Part shown: piece after piece, positions 1 through 8,984 of the stretch
Position numbering within the stretch: the stretch's first letter is position 1
Layout of the letters: each line of letters starts with the position of its first letter
From: Hungatella sp.
GTDB taxonomy: Bacteria > Bacillota > Clostridia > Lachnospirales > Lachnospiraceae
DNA length: 64,000 nucleotides
Direction of reading: 5' to 3'
Assembly: GCA_009712635.1 (NCBI GenBank)
Contig: WASS01000016.1
Span: 1-64,000, forward strand
The notes under the pieces: generated by a model
Database searches by the model: none
Told to the model about the DNA's origin: nothing
Seen by the model: the letters and a program-made list of their open reading frames with translations, nothing else
Program-made: the position numbers and the translations under genes

Positions 1-55
1 GTTAAGACATCGCCCTTTCACGGCGGTAACACGAGTTCGAATCTCGTTGGGGTCA
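1..55 (+). tRNA. tRNA-Glu(TTC), 5' part outside the window
   Basis: The D-arm end, anticodon arm with TTC, TpsiC arm (acgag/ctcgt with ttcgaat loop) and 3' acceptor strand are present; the 5' acceptor half lies before base 1. CCA is not encoded. First member of a run of seven tRNAs. Confidence 0.93.
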
Positions 56-61
56 TTGAAT

Positions 62-134
62 GCCGATGTGGCTCAATTGGCAGAGCAGCTGATTTGTAAT
101 CAGCAGGTTATCGGTTCGAGTCCGATCATCGGCT
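62..134 (+). tRNA. tRNA-Thr(TGT)
   Basis: Full cloverleaf: acceptor gccgatg pairs with catcggc, anticodon loop tttgtaa gives TGT, TpsiC arm atcgg/ccgat. Discriminator base T. Confidence 0.95.
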
Positions 135-173
135 TTCACTTTACTAAATATATCTATCAGATTATTATGTTTA

Positions 174-247
174 GGACCTTTAGCTCAGTTGGTTAGAGCA
201 ACCGGCTCATAACCGGTCGGTCCCGGGTTCGAGTCCCCGAAGGTCCA
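174..247 (+). tRNA. tRNA-Met(CAT), elongator type
   Basis: Acceptor ggacctt pairs with aaggtcc; anticodon loop ctcataa gives CAT. The anticodon stem accgg/ccggt lacks the three G-C pairs typical of initiator tRNA and the first acceptor pair is G-C, so it is not initiator. A lysidine-modified Ile2 tRNA also has a CAT gene anticodon and cannot be fully excluded by eye. Confidence 0.9.
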
Positions 248-276
248 CTAGCACTGAACTAAATATTTGATAATCT

Positions 277-350
277 GGCCCGGTGGCTCAGCTGGTTAGA
301 GCGCCGCCCTGTCACGGCGGAGGTCGTGGGTTCGAATCCCATCCGGGTCG
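277..350 (+). tRNA. tRNA-Asp(GTC)
   Basis: Acceptor ggcccgg pairs with ccgggtc; anticodon stem ccgcc/ggcgg around loop ctgtcac gives GTC. Discriminator G, the usual identity base of tRNA-Asp. Confidence 0.95.
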
Positions 351-420
351 TTCTGTATTTTAAAAATACAGGCTTTACAAACCAGCAGGTAAGTTGTATA
401 ATGCTTACTGTATCGTTTAT

Positions 421-493
421 GGGATCTTAGCTCAGCTGGGAGAGCATCTGCCTTACAAGCAGAGGGTCATAGGTTCGAGCCCTATAGGTCCCA
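421..493 (+). tRNA. tRNA-Val(TAC)
   Basis: Acceptor gggatct pairs with aggtccc, anticodon loop cttaca a gives TAC, TpsiC arm atagg/cctat. Discriminator A. Confidence 0.95.
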
Positions 494-516
494 TTTCCAT
501 GAGAAATCATGAGAAT

Positions 517-602
517 GCCGGCGTGGCGGAACTGGCAGACGCACAGGACTTAAAATCCTGCGGGCTTAATCGCCCGTACCGGTTCGATTCCGGTCGCCGG
601 CA
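517..602 (+). tRNA. tRNA-Leu(TAA)
   Basis: Class II tRNA of 86 nt with a long variable arm (cgggctt...cgcccg). Acceptor gccggcg pairs with cgccggc, anticodon TAA in loop cttaaaa. Confidence 0.95.
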
Positions 603-630
603 TTGCCTGAAAAGGCAGTCAATTGAATAT

Positions 631-704
631 GTGTGTGTAGCTCAGCTGGATAGAGCACTTGGCTACGGACCAAGGTGTCGGGAGTTCGAATCTTCTCACG
701 CACG
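631..704 (+). tRNA. tRNA-Arg(ACG)
   Basis: Acceptor gtgtgtg pairs with cacgcac; anticodon stem cttgg/ccaag around loop ctacgga gives ACG, which is read as inosine-CG for CGN codons. Last tRNA of the cluster. Confidence 0.95.
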
Positions 705-710
705 TAGAGA

Positions 711-745
711 AAAAGCATTTACATGAGAGTGTAGATGCTTTTTTG
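711..745 (+). terminator. Terminator of the tRNA cluster
   Basis: Stem aaaagcat-t-tac / gta-g-atgctttt with a short loop followed by a T run, seven bases after the tRNA-Arg 3' end. Confidence 0.8.
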
Positions 746-771
746 GTTTACTTTTCCATAAAAATTAATTA

Positions 772-800
772 TTGCTTGATTTTTTTCCAGAATTTATTAT
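772..800 (+). promoter_or_regulatory. SigA-type promoter of the cell-wall peptide operon
   Basis: TTGCTT (772-777), 17-nt spacer, TATTAT (795-800). Predicted transcription start near 807, leaving about 120 nt of untranslated leader before the first gene. Confidence 0.6.
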
Positions 801-856
801 ACTAAATAGTAAATGATATAAGAAAATATAATAAGAAAATCTGAATCAGGTGCAAC

Positions 857-895
857 GAGGTAGCTGGCAACAATGGGTGCAGTGCCTCTTTTTTT
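857..895 (+). terminator. Terminator-like hairpin in the leader (possible attenuator)
   Basis: gaggta (857-862) pairs with tgcctc (883-888), inner ctg/cag, followed by seven T (889-895). It lies between the promoter and the first start codon at 931, so it would end transcripts unless read through or remodelled. Confidence 0.6.
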
Positions 896-930
896 ATATA
901 AATGATTCTAAATGACAGGAGTTTTGCGGG

Positions 931-1764
931 ATGACATGGGATGAGATAATCAGAATATTAGATCAGGTTCCTGGAAAAATCAGCTTTCTTTATGAAAACC
1001 TGGAAACAGGAGAGCGGGTGGGATACAGGGAAGATCAGCCACTTATGGCAGCCAGTGTGATAAAGCTCTATGTCATGGCGGCAGCATTTAATCAGTTTGA
1101 GGCAGGAAAACTGAGGCAGGATTTCTCTCTGTCTATATACAAAAAGGATTGCGTTCCATCCTGTGGAGCTCTCACCTATCTTCATGAGGGGGTTAGTGTC
1201 ACTGCATTGGATCTGGTCACTCTGATGATTATATTCAGTGATAATACGGCTACCAATGTGCTTATTGATTTACTGGGGATGGACGAGATCAATCGATATA
1301 TTAAATCTCTTGGATTTGAAAAAACCTGTCTTAACAGAAAAATGTATGATACAGAAAAGTCGAGTAAGGGGATTCAAAATTACATAACTGCAGCCGAGAC
1401 AGGCAGGCTGCTTACGATGATGTACCGGGGAGAATTGGTCAGTGAAGGGGCAAGCAGGCAGATGATTTCAATTTTAAAAAATCAACAGCTTTGCAGTAAG
1501 ATTCCATTTTATTTGCAGGCGCTTACAGAGGAGCCGGAAATAGCACATAAAACGGGTGAGGATCGTGGAATTACTCATGATGTCGGGATCGTTTATGGGA
1601 AAACGCCATTTTTGGTCTGCTATTGCGGGAATGAGACGGATACTCCACGATTTGAGCGGATTATGGGAGAACTATCGTTAAAATTATTTGAAGAGACTAA
1701 TCGGTCAGAGGCGCAGAATCAGTACAAAATCAAGGACAGCATGATAGGAGGGAAATCAGAATGA
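931..1764 (+). CDS. Class A beta-lactamase-fold serine hydrolase (first copy)
   Basis: 277-residue protein of the beta-lactamase2 family. The serine acylation motif S42-V-I-K45, the S103-D-N105 loop and the K207-T-G209 triad are all visible in the right order and spacing. The Glu of the usual ExxLN omega-loop motif is not obvious, so antibiotic hydrolysis is not implied; a peptidase or esterase on D-amino-acid peptides fits better. There is no signal peptide or membrane segment, so it should act in the cytoplasm. AGGAG (917-921) stands 9 nt before the ATG. It opens an operon with a dipeptide epimerase and a peptide importer and overlaps the next gene by ATGA. Role inferred: cleavage of imported cell-wall peptides. 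Confidence 0.8.
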   Translation: MTWDEIIRILDQVPGKISFLYENLETGERVGYREDQPLMAASVIKLYVMAAAFNQFEAGKLRQDFSLSIYKKDCVPSCGALTYLHEGVSVTALDLVTLMIIFSDNTATNVLIDLLGMDEINRYIKSLGFEKTCLNRKMYDTEKSSKGIQNYITAAETGRLLTMMYRGELVSEGASRQMISILKNQQLCSKIPFYLQALTEEPEIAHKTGEDRGITHDVGIVYGKTPFLVCYCGNETDTPRFERIMGELSLKLFEETNRSEAQNQYKIKDSMIGGKSE

Positions 1765-2849
1765 GAATAGCAAAAATTGAAACGGCAGAAGTGAATATTC
1801 CTCTTGTAACTCCATTTAAGACAGCCCTCAGGACCGTAGATACTGTTAATGATATTGTAGTCAGAATTACGTCTGACGATGGGCAGACAGGATACGGTGA
1901 GGCTCCCCCAACGGCTGTAATTACAGGGGAGACAAAGGGCTCAATCCGCTGCGCCATTGAAGAGTTTATTGCACCTCCATTAATTGGAATGGAGATTGAA
2001 AATTTGGATGGCATTATGAAAGTACTTCATAAATCCATGATTAAGAACACTTCTGCGAAGGCGGCTGTGGATATGGCTGTTTATGATCTGTTTGCAAAAT
2101 CCTGCGGAATGCCTCTCTATAAGGTTTTAGGGGGCAGTAAGGGCGAAATAGAGACCGATTTGACCATCAGCGTCAATGAGACAGAGGAGATGGTAAAAGA
2201 CAGTCTGCTTGCAATCCAGCAGGGATTTAGAATACTGAAGATTAAAGTCGGCAAAGAAGGACAAAAGGATGTGGAACGGATCAAGGCTATCCGCCAGGCT
2301 GTGGGGTCCGAAATTAAGCTTCGGATTGATGCAAACCAGGGGTGGTCCGCTAAAGATGCAGTTAGGATTATAAGAAAACTGGAGGACATGGGAATCGATA
2401 TGGATCTGGTGGAACAGCCGGTGAGTGCCCATGATTTTGAAGGGATGAAGCTTGTCACCAGTCAGGTACAGACTCCCATTCTCGCAGATGAAAGCGTGTT
2501 TTCAGCCATGGATGCCATACATATCATAAAAGAGCGTGCTGCAGATTTAATTAATATTAAGCTGATGAAGACCGGGGGGATTTACGAAGCTTTGAAAGTC
2601 TGTGCTATAGCAGAATGCTACGAGGTGGAGTGTATGATTGGATGTATGCTGGAGAGCAAGATTGCAGTCAGCGCAGCAGCCCACCTGGCAGCTGCAAAGG
2701 GGGTTATTACCAGAGCAGATTTAGACGGACCCTCCTTATGCAGTGAGGATCCATATACCGGAGGTCCTGCCTTTATGGGCTCCAGAATTATAATGAATGA
2801 GGGGCCGGGACTGGGAATCTTTAAGGTACCTGTTTTTGGGGAAAAATAG
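1761..2849 (+). CDS. Dipeptide epimerase, enolase superfamily (L-Ala-D/L-Glu epimerase type)
   Basis: 362 residues with the muconate-lactonizing-enzyme fold. The catalytic lysine pair K160-I-K162, metal ligands D190, E218 and D243, and the opposite lysine around K267 (NIKLMKTGG) are in place, which is the pattern of the L-Ala-D/L-Glu epimerases (YcjG/YkfB). Those enzymes invert the alpha carbon of the acidic residue so that D-Glu-containing murein dipeptides can enter normal metabolism. Start ATG overlaps the stop of the preceding hydrolase. Neighbouring NlpC/P60 peptidase and oligopeptide importer support a murein-peptide substrate. Exact dipeptide preference in this superfamily varies and cannot be read from sequence alone. 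Confidence 0.85.
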   Translation: MRIAKIETAEVNIPLVTPFKTALRTVDTVNDIVVRITSDDGQTGYGEAPPTAVITGETKGSIRCAIEEFIAPPLIGMEIENLDGIMKVLHKSMIKNTSAKAAVDMAVYDLFAKSCGMPLYKVLGGSKGEIETDLTISVNETEEMVKDSLLAIQQGFRILKIKVGKEGQKDVERIKAIRQAVGSEIKLRIDANQGWSAKDAVRIIRKLEDMGIDMDLVEQPVSAHDFEGMKLVTSQVQTPILADESVFSAMDAIHIIKERAADLINIKLMKTGGIYEALKVCAIAECYEVECMIGCMLESKIAVSAAAHLAAAKGVITRADLDGPSLCSEDPYTGGPAFMGSRIIMNEGPGLGIFKVPVFGEK

Positions 2850-2868
2850 AAGCATACGAACGAGGACA

Positions 2869-2887
2869 CTAATCCCTGACGGGTTAG
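2869..2887 (+). other. Intergenic hairpin before the binding-protein gene
   Basis: ctaatcc / gggttag, 7-bp stem (one G-T pair) with 5-nt loop, no T run. It sits 26 nt before the binding-protein start and may protect the 5' end of a processed transcript. Confidence 0.5.
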
Positions 2888-2912
2888 AAATAAGAAAAAA
2901 TGGAGGAAAATT

Positions 2913-4847
2913 ATGAAGAAAAAAAGATTAGCAGCCGGTATTCTCTGTGCAGTTCTTGCAACGGCAACTGTACTCAGTGGATGCGGAGGTAAAAAAACTT
3001 CTGAGAGCAGTACAGGAAGTGCCCAGGGTGGAACAAAAACGGAAGGAAGCGGGGAGCCAGCCGTTTATAAAAAGCTTTATGGAGCAGAAGCCACAACTCT
3101 TAATTACCTCACCTCATCTACGGAAAATGATTATAAAATCGGAGCAAATTTAATTGATACTCTGGTAGAATATGACAATAAGGGACAGATTAAACCGAGC
3201 CTGGCTACAGAATGGAGTTATGATGATGCCACTCTTACCTGGACTTTTAAGCTAAGAGATGCAAAATGGGTTGATAACACGGGCAAAGAGGTTGGCGCTG
3301 TGACTGCCCAGGATTTCGTTGATGCGATGAAGTATGAGCTGAATCCGGAATATGAAAGCTCCAATGTTCAGAATTTATTTGGCATCATTGCCAACGCCGA
3401 GAATTATTATAACGGACTGGTTTACAATGGCGGCGCAGATAAGGATGGAAAAGTATGGCAGCCAGTTGAATTTTCAGCGGTTGGTGTTAAGGCTGTAGAT
3501 GAACATACTCTTACATATACCCTTGAGAAGGAAGTTCCTTATTTCCTGTCTTCTCTGGCTTATGTCGTTTATATGCCAGCCTATGGACCTCAGCTTGAGG
3601 AGCTTGGTAAGGACTTTGGAACTGGGGCAGACAAGATGTATTATAATGGTGCTTACTATCTGGAAGAATTCTCTCCTCAGGAAAAGCACGTTATGAAGAA
3701 AAACCCGTTAAATTACGATGCAGCACTGGTTTATATTGATGAGATTCAGGAAATTTACAATGCGGAATACAATACAATTGGACCTGAGATGGTAAAACGG
3801 GGCGAAGTGGATTATGCGGAACTTTCTTCTGATATTCTGGATGATTGGAAAAATAATGAGGATACAAAGAATTTAATTAGCAGAGAGAGACCCAGAACAA
3901 GCTACTCTTATTTCTACTGCTTTAACTTTAATCCCCAGTTTGATGCTCAGTATGAGCCGGATAACTGGAAAAAGGCTGTGAATAATGAAAATTTCCGTAA
4001 GGCTTTATCATCAGCACTTAATAAGTCCAAGGAAGTTGCAGTGTTAGAGTCCGCCACACCCGATGATTTTGTTATCAATTCTATTACACCTCCAAACTTT
4101 ACCTTTAATGCGCAGGGTGAGGATTACACTAAGGTAGGGGATATGGCAAACTTAACCCAGACCTTTGACGAGACAAAAGCAAAGGAATACAGGGATCTGG
4201 CAAAGAAGGAGCTGGAGGCATCAGGAGTAACATTCCCTGTTAAGGTATTGATGCCATACAATCCGTCTGAAGTAAACTGGGATAAAGAATGTCAGGTAGT
4301 GGAGCAGCAGATGGAAAGCCTTCTTGGCTCTGATTTTATTGATATCGTTGTGGAAGCAGGTCCTGCAGATGGATTTTTAACGGAAGTACGCAGAAGCGGT
4401 AAATTTGCATTTATGAGATGTAACTGGGGCGCAGATTATGCTGATCCGGAAACCTGGACAGATCCGTTCTATCAGAAAAAGGGAGAAAGCGGATATGATC
4501 TTGGCTATAAGTATGGAAATATAGCAAAGGCAATCGAAGACGGAACTCCTTCTGCTGAAGCAGCTTTAGAATACTTTACTCTTGTGGATCAGGCTAAGGA
4601 TATGAAAACAGATATTAATGCCAGGTATGAAGCTTTTGCCAAAGCTGAGGCAAGTCTGGTGGGTCATGCATTTGTGATTCCATACAGCATTTCTGTCAGC
4701 AAGTATGTGGCAAGTAAGCTGGATGTATTTGAAGGGCAGTATGCACCGTTCGGAGTATCGAATCTTCGGTATAAAGGACAGCATTTAAAGGATCATTTCA
4801 TTTCAATGGATGAGTTTAAGGCGAACCGGGAAGCAAATGAAAAATAA
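2913..4847 (+). CDS. Oligopeptide ABC transporter substrate-binding lipoprotein (OppA-like)
   Basis: 644 residues. Lipoprotein signal peptide with a KKKR n-region, hydrophobic core and lipobox L-S-G-C24, followed by a Ser/Gly/Thr-rich linker of about 25 residues, then an SBP family 5 domain. The length matches large oligopeptide-binding proteins rather than dipeptide ones. GGAGG lies just before the ATG. It is followed by two permeases and two ATPases that complete the importer, and preceded by murein-peptide-processing enzymes, so the ligand is probably cell-wall-derived peptide. Hairpins both before and after this gene suggest it is made in excess over the membrane components, as is common for binding proteins. 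Confidence 0.92.
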   Translation: MKKKRLAAGILCAVLATATVLSGCGGKKTSESSTGSAQGGTKTEGSGEPAVYKKLYGAEATTLNYLTSSTENDYKIGANLIDTLVEYDNKGQIKPSLATEWSYDDATLTWTFKLRDAKWVDNTGKEVGAVTAQDFVDAMKYELNPEYESSNVQNLFGIIANAENYYNGLVYNGGADKDGKVWQPVEFSAVGVKAVDEHTLTYTLEKEVPYFLSSLAYVVYMPAYGPQLEELGKDFGTGADKMYYNGAYYLEEFSPQEKHVMKKNPLNYDAALVYIDEIQEIYNAEYNTIGPEMVKRGEVDYAELSSDILDDWKNNEDTKNLISRERPRTSYSYFYCFNFNPQFDAQYEPDNWKKAVNNENFRKALSSALNKSKEVAVLESATPDDFVINSITPPNFTFNAQGEDYTKVGDMANLTQTFDETKAKEYRDLAKKELEASGVTFPVKVLMPYNPSEVNWDKECQVVEQQMESLLGSDFIDIVVEAGPADGFLTEVRRSGKFAFMRCNWGADYADPETWTDPFYQKKGESGYDLGYKYGNIAKAIEDGTPSAEAALEYFTLVDQAKDMKTDINARYEAFAKAEASLVGHAFVIPYSISVSKYVASKLDVFEGQYAPFGVSNLRYKGQHLKDHFISMDEFKANREANEK

Positions 4848-4861
4848 ACGGTAAGAAAAAA

Positions 4862-4894
4862 CGCCGGATCACAGGCTATGCGTTTGGTCCGGCG
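4862..4894 (+). other. Stable hairpin after the binding-protein gene
   Basis: cgccggatca / tggtccggcg, 10-bp stem with one G-T pair and a 13-nt loop, no T run after it. A likely 3' protection structure for the binding-protein mRNA segment. Confidence 0.6.
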
Positions 4895-4899
4895 GAAAA

Positions 4900-4956
4900 A
4901 TACCGTCTGAAGGAGAGGTGGATATGATCTGACTTCGCCTTCAGAGAGTATTTTTA
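4900..4956 (+). terminator. Leaky intra-operon terminator
   Basis: atac..tctgaagg pairs with ccttcaga..gtat and is followed by five T. It lies 29 nt before the first permease start, which has its own AAAGGAG site, so partial termination would lower permease and ATPase expression relative to the binding protein. Confidence 0.6.
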
Positions 4957-4984
4957 CAAACATAACAAAGGAGTCTGAAAACTG

Positions 4985-5926
4985 ATGTTACTATACTTGA
5001 GTAAAAGAATCGCACGTTCATTTCTTACATTAATCATCATTCTGACCGTTGTATTCTGTCTTCTCCGCCTTATGCCGATTGAAGGTTATTTTCAGAACTT
5101 TGATAAAATGACGCCTCAGCAAATCGAAGTGGGTTTAAAGGAGATGGGATTGTCGGATCCCCTTCCACTTCAGATTGTTCATTTTTTCCAGAAACTGCTT
5201 CATGGTGATCTGGGTACTTCCAGAATTTATCGGTCCAATGTTCCTGTATCCGATATTCTGGCGGATAAAGTTCCGGTATCCATTAAGCTGGGAATCTGGT
5301 CCATGGTGGTCTCACTTCTGGTTGGGCTTCCTATGGGGGCTTTTATGGCAAGGTACCAGTATCGTTGGTTTGATAAAATAGGAACCTTTTTTATTGTATG
5401 TATTCAGGCTGTACCGGCGGCAGTCTATTTCCTTTATATTCAGCTTTATGGGACACAGCTCTTTCATGTAGGGCTGCTCTTTCAGATCGATGATCCCAAT
5501 TACTGGATTTTGCCGGTTATTTCCATGTCTCTTGGAAATATTGCATTTTATGGAATGTGGCTGAGACGGTATATGATTGATGAAAGCAATAAGGATTATG
5601 TCAGGCTGGCAAAGGCAAAAGGACTGTCAGAAGGTAATGTAATGTTTAAACATATTTTCCGCAATGCCTTTGTTCCACTTGCCCAGTATATTCCTACTGC
5701 ATTTTTAAATACGGTGATCGGTTCTATTTACATAGAATCTCTTTACAGCATTCCTGGTATGGGCGGTCTTTTGGTTACCGTAATTAAAAAGCATGACAAT
5801 GCCATGGTACAGGGGATTGTTCTTTTGTATGCCTGTGTGGGCGTACTGGGACTGCTTCTTGGGGATCTTATGATGGTAATGCTGGATCCCAGAATCAGCC
5901 TTGGAAAGAAAGCAGGTGACAGATGA
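4985..5926 (+). CDS. Peptide ABC transporter permease (OppB/DppB-like)
   Basis: 313 residues, BPD_transp_1 family. First transmembrane segment at residues 9-30, then a periplasm-facing loop and five more segments, as in OppB/DppB. The cytoplasmic EAA loop that docks to the ATPase is visible as AKAKGLSEGNVMFKHIFRNA near residues 208-227. Pairs with the OppC-like gene that starts inside its stop codon. AAAGGAG precedes the ATG. Confidence 0.9.
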   Translation: MLLYLSKRIARSFLTLIIILTVVFCLLRLMPIEGYFQNFDKMTPQQIEVGLKEMGLSDPLPLQIVHFFQKLLHGDLGTSRIYRSNVPVSDILADKVPVSIKLGIWSMVVSLLVGLPMGAFMARYQYRWFDKIGTFFIVCIQAVPAAVYFLYIQLYGTQLFHVGLLFQIDDPNYWILPVISMSLGNIAFYGMWLRRYMIDESNKDYVRLAKAKGLSEGNVMFKHIFRNAFVPLAQYIPTAFLNTVIGSIYIESLYSIPGMGGLLVTVIKKHDNAMVQGIVLLYACVGVLGLLLGDLMMVMLDPRISLGKKAGDR

Positions 5927-6909
5927 TGAAGCAATTTTCTTACCGCCATACAAAGGAAGCAGAGTTAATTGAAAATATGGAAGAAGCAGAGCTGTTTACG
6001 TTTGGTGGATATAATGAAGCGGAGACAGAGAAGACGGGATTCAGCAATTATTCTTACTGGAACAGTACACTCCATGCTTTCTTTAAGAACCGGATAGCCT
6101 TTGCTCTACTGGTGCTGTTAATGCTGTTGCTGGCATTTACGTTTATACAGCCTTATCTTCCAGGCCAGTATGATCCAAACCTGATTATCAATGATACCAG
6201 TGGAATGCAGTTTCGCAATATTCCGCCTGGAAAACAATTTATTCTTGGAACCAATTCCATCGGTCAGGACTTATGGGCACGGATCTGGTCAGGAACCAGG
6301 ACTTCGCTGTTTATTGGCTTATCAGTGGCGCTGGCGGAGGCATTAATCGGAATTACGGTAGGGGTTATCTGGGGCTATGTCAGAAAGGCGGACTTTATAC
6401 TGACTGAAATCTATAATATTATTGATAATATACCAAATACGATTATATTGATTTTGATCTCTTACATATTAAAGCCCAGTGTTAAAACACTGATATTTGC
6501 CATGTGTCTAACAGGTTGGATTCAGATGGCAAGATTTATCCGCAATCAGATACTGATTATCAGAGACAGGGATTATAATGTGGCCAGCCGGTGCCTTGGA
6601 ACACCCACAGGCAGAATTATTGTGAAAAATCTTCTGCCTTATCTGGTTTCTGTCATTATGCTTCGAATGGCACTTACTATTCCAGCAGCTATCGGTAATG
6701 AAGTGTTTATTACCTATATTGGTCTGGGCCTTCCGGTTAATATTCCAAGCCTTGGGAACTTAATCAATGAAGGAAGAGCGTTGATTACCAGCCCGGCACT
6801 GCGCTATCAGCTGGTTTATCCTACCATCATTCTTTCATTTGTAACTATTTCTTTCTACATTATCGGCAACGCGTTTTCTGATGCCGCCGATCCGAAGAAT
6901 CACTTATAA
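5923..6909 (+). CDS. Peptide ABC transporter permease (OppC/DppC-like)
   Basis: 328 residues. An acidic cytoplasmic N-terminus of about 55 residues precedes the first membrane segment (residues 56-77), then an extracytoplasmic stretch with LGTNSIGQDLWAR, the conserved entry to the OppC transmembrane core, and five further segments. The ATG overlaps the stop of the OppB-like gene, indicating translational coupling and equal stoichiometry. A second ATG directly follows (MM start), so the exact first residue is uncertain by one. Confidence 0.9.
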   Translation: MMKQFSYRHTKEAELIENMEEAELFTFGGYNEAETEKTGFSNYSYWNSTLHAFFKNRIAFALLVLLMLLLAFTFIQPYLPGQYDPNLIINDTSGMQFRNIPPGKQFILGTNSIGQDLWARIWSGTRTSLFIGLSVALAEALIGITVGVIWGYVRKADFILTEIYNIIDNIPNTIILILISYILKPSVKTLIFAMCLTGWIQMARFIRNQILIIRDRDYNVASRCLGTPTGRIIVKNLLPYLVSVIMLRMALTIPAAIGNEVFITYIGLGLPVNIPSLGNLINEGRALITSPALRYQLVYPTIILSFVTISFYIIGNAFSDAADPKNHL

Positions 6910-6920
6910 GGAGGCAGCCA

Positions 6921-7973
6921 ATGGAACGAGAGACGATATTAGAGGTAAATGATTTAGATATTACCTTTGAACTGAGAGGGAAACAGCTTCATGCCATACG
7001 GGGAATTTCCCTGGAACTTTATAAAGGGGAAATTCTTGCGATTGTAGGGGAATCGGGAAGCGGAAAATCGGTATTTACAAAATCATTTATGGGACTTTTA
7101 GATAAAAATGGCAGTGTCAGCGGCGGGAAAGCGGTTTATTATGGCTCTGATGATAAAGTTCCGGTAGAGTTAACGGGAATTAAGAAAGAAAAAGACTGGT
7201 TAAAGCTGCGGGGACATGAAATTGCCATGATCATGCAGGATCCAATGACCAGCTTAAATCCACTAAAGACTATTGGTGCACAGATTATGGAGGCGGTTCT
7301 CCTGCATCAGAAGGGAAGCAGGGCTGAGGCCAAAAAACGGACGATTCAGTATCTGACTGATGTGGGAATTCAGGATCCGGAGAAACGTTTTTTTCAGTAT
7401 CCTCATGAATTTTCAGGTGGGATGCGCCAGCGTGTGGTCATTGCCATAGCAATTGCCTGCAATCCCCAGATTCTTATTTGCGATGAGCCCACGACGGCTC
7501 TTGATGTGACCATACAGGCTCAGATTCTGGAACTGATTAAGGAACTGCGGCTGAAATATAAGCTTTCCGTGATTCTTATCACTCATGATCTGGGAGTAGT
7601 GGCTAATACGGCAGACAGAGTAGCTGTGATGTATGCCGGGGACATTGTTGAGATTGGAACCAGTGAGGATATCTTTTATGATGCAAGACACCCTTATACC
7701 TGGGCGCTTCTTTCCTCTTTGCCCCAGGTTGGGATAAAAGGAGAGAATTTATTTTCCATTGCCGGAACACCGCCCAATCTTTATGCAGAAATAAAAGGTG
7801 ACGCGTTTGCTCCCAGAAATCCCCAGGCTCTTAAGATCGATTTTGTGAAGAGTCCTCCTTATTTCAGCATTTCTCCTACCCATAAGGCTAAAACCTGGCT
7901 GCTGGATGAACGGGCACCAAAGGCAGATCCGCCGCCTGTACTAAAAATAATCAGAGAGGGAGGTCTGTTCTGA
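6921..7973 (+). CDS. Peptide ABC transporter ATPase (OppD-like)
   Basis: 350 residues. Walker A GESGSGKS at 43-50, Q-loop in [11 protein letters not shown], signature FSGGMRQRV, Walker [13 protein letters not shown] and the switch histidine in LITHDLG. The C-terminal oligo_HPY extension is present but the usual Cys-rich FxPRCPxA stretch reads FAPRNPQA, so the conserved cysteine is replaced. Strong AAGGAGG site before ATG. Provides ATP hydrolysis for the importer with the OppF-like partner encoded next. Confidence 0.92.
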   Translation: MERETILEVNDLDITFELRGKQLHAIRGISLELYKGEILAIVGESGSGKSVFTKSFMGLLDKNGSVSGGKAVYYGSDDKVPVELTGIKKEKDWLKLRGHEIAMIMQDPMTSLNPLKTIGAQIMEAVLLHQKGSRAEAKKRTIQYLTDVGIQDPEKRFFQYPHEFSGGMRQRVVIAIAIACNPQILICDEPTTALDVTIQAQILELIKELRLKYKLSVILITHDLGVVANTADRVAVMYAGDIVEIGTSEDIFYDARHPYTWALLSSLPQVGIKGENLFSIAGTPPNLYAEIKGDAFAPRNPQALKIDFVKSPPYFSISPTHKAKTWLLDERAPKADPPPVLKIIREGGLF

Positions 7974-8905
7974 TGGAGCGGGAAGTATTACTGGAAGTTA
8001 AGGATTTGGAAGTGACCTTCGGCGAACGGAAAAAGAAATATCAGGCAGTAAAAGGGGTAAACTTTAAGATTTATAAAGGAGAGACCTTTGGACTGGTGGG
8101 AGAATCCGGATCTGGAAAAACTACTATTGGCCGGGCTGTTATGAGAATTATAAAGACTTCGGGAGGAGAGATTCTCTACAAGGGGCAGAAAATTAACGGA
8201 GATATTTTAGAAGAGCTGGACCGGAAGGTGATTCAGGAAATCCAGATGATTTTTCAGGATCCTCAGGCATCTTTAAATGAAAGAGCCAAGGTGGATTATA
8301 TTGTAAGTGAAGGTCTATTGAATATTGAAAAAGGGATTTCTGAGAAGGAAAGGAAAGAACGGGTGAATCAGGCGCTTCTTGATGTGGGACTTCTTCCGGA
8401 GTTCGCCAGCCGTTTCCCCCATGAGTTTTCGGGAGGCCAGAGGCAGCGGATCGGTATTGCAAGATCTCTGATTATGAAACCGGAGTTTATCATAGCAGAT
8501 GAACCGATTTCTGCTCTGGATGTGTCGGTACGGGCTCAGGTTTTAAATCTTCTTACCAGAATTCAGAAAGAACGTCAGATTACTTATCTGTTCATTGCCC
8601 ACGATTTATCGGTTATGCGGTTTATTACTGACCGGATTGCAGTAATACGCAAAGGAGAGATCGTGGAGATGGCTGAGACGGAGGAATTGATTACCCATGC
8701 CATTCACCCTTACACAAGGGCGCTTCTCTCTGCAATCCCCATGCCGGATCCAAAGCATGAGAAGGAGAAGAAGCTGATGGTATATGATCCTTCCATCCAT
8801 GATTATACAACTGATCAGCCTTTCTGGCAGGAAATCAGAAAAGAACATTATGTACTGGCGAATAAAAAAGAGGCGGAAGAATATAAGAAATTATATGAGC
8901 GTTGA
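7973..8905 (+). CDS. Peptide ABC transporter ATPase (OppF-like)
   Basis: 310 residues. Walker A GESGSGKT at 43-50, signature [10 protein letters not shown], Walker [13 protein letters not shown], switch His in FIAHDLS. The oligo_HPY tail is short and degenerate. Start ATG shares one base with the stop of the OppD-like gene (TGATG). Forms the heterodimeric nucleotide-binding pair of the importer. Confidence 0.92.
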   Translation: MEREVLLEVKDLEVTFGERKKKYQAVKGVNFKIYKGETFGLVGESGSGKTTIGRAVMRIIKTSGGEILYKGQKINGDILEELDRKVIQEIQMIFQDPQASLNERAKVDYIVSEGLLNIEKGISEKERKERVNQALLDVGLLPEFASRFPHEFSGGQRQRIGIARSLIMKPEFIIADEPISALDVSVRAQVLNLLTRIQKERQITYLFIAHDLSVMRFITDRIAVIRKGEIVEMAETEELITHAIHPYTRALLSAIPMPDPKHEKEKKLMVYDPSIHDYTTDQPFWQEIRKEHYVLANKKEAEEYKKLYER

Positions 8906-8919
8906 CGAAACGGATGACA

Positions 8920-8941
8920 GGCAGCGGAAATATCCGCTGCC
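8920..8941 (+). other. Perfect intergenic hairpin
   Basis: ggcagcgga / tccgctgcc, 9-bp perfect stem with a 4-nt loop and no T run, in the 79-nt gap between importer and peptidase genes. Probably an mRNA-stability or processing element; not a convincing terminator. Confidence 0.6.
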
Positions 8942-8984
8942 TTTGACTTGCAGGTCCGGTTCTTTGGAATGAAAGGAGACAGTG

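Noticed and set aside
394-726. 110-codon reading frame across three tRNAs
   Set aside because: It covers tRNA-Val, tRNA-Leu and tRNA-Arg and reads their stems as protein; no ribosome site.
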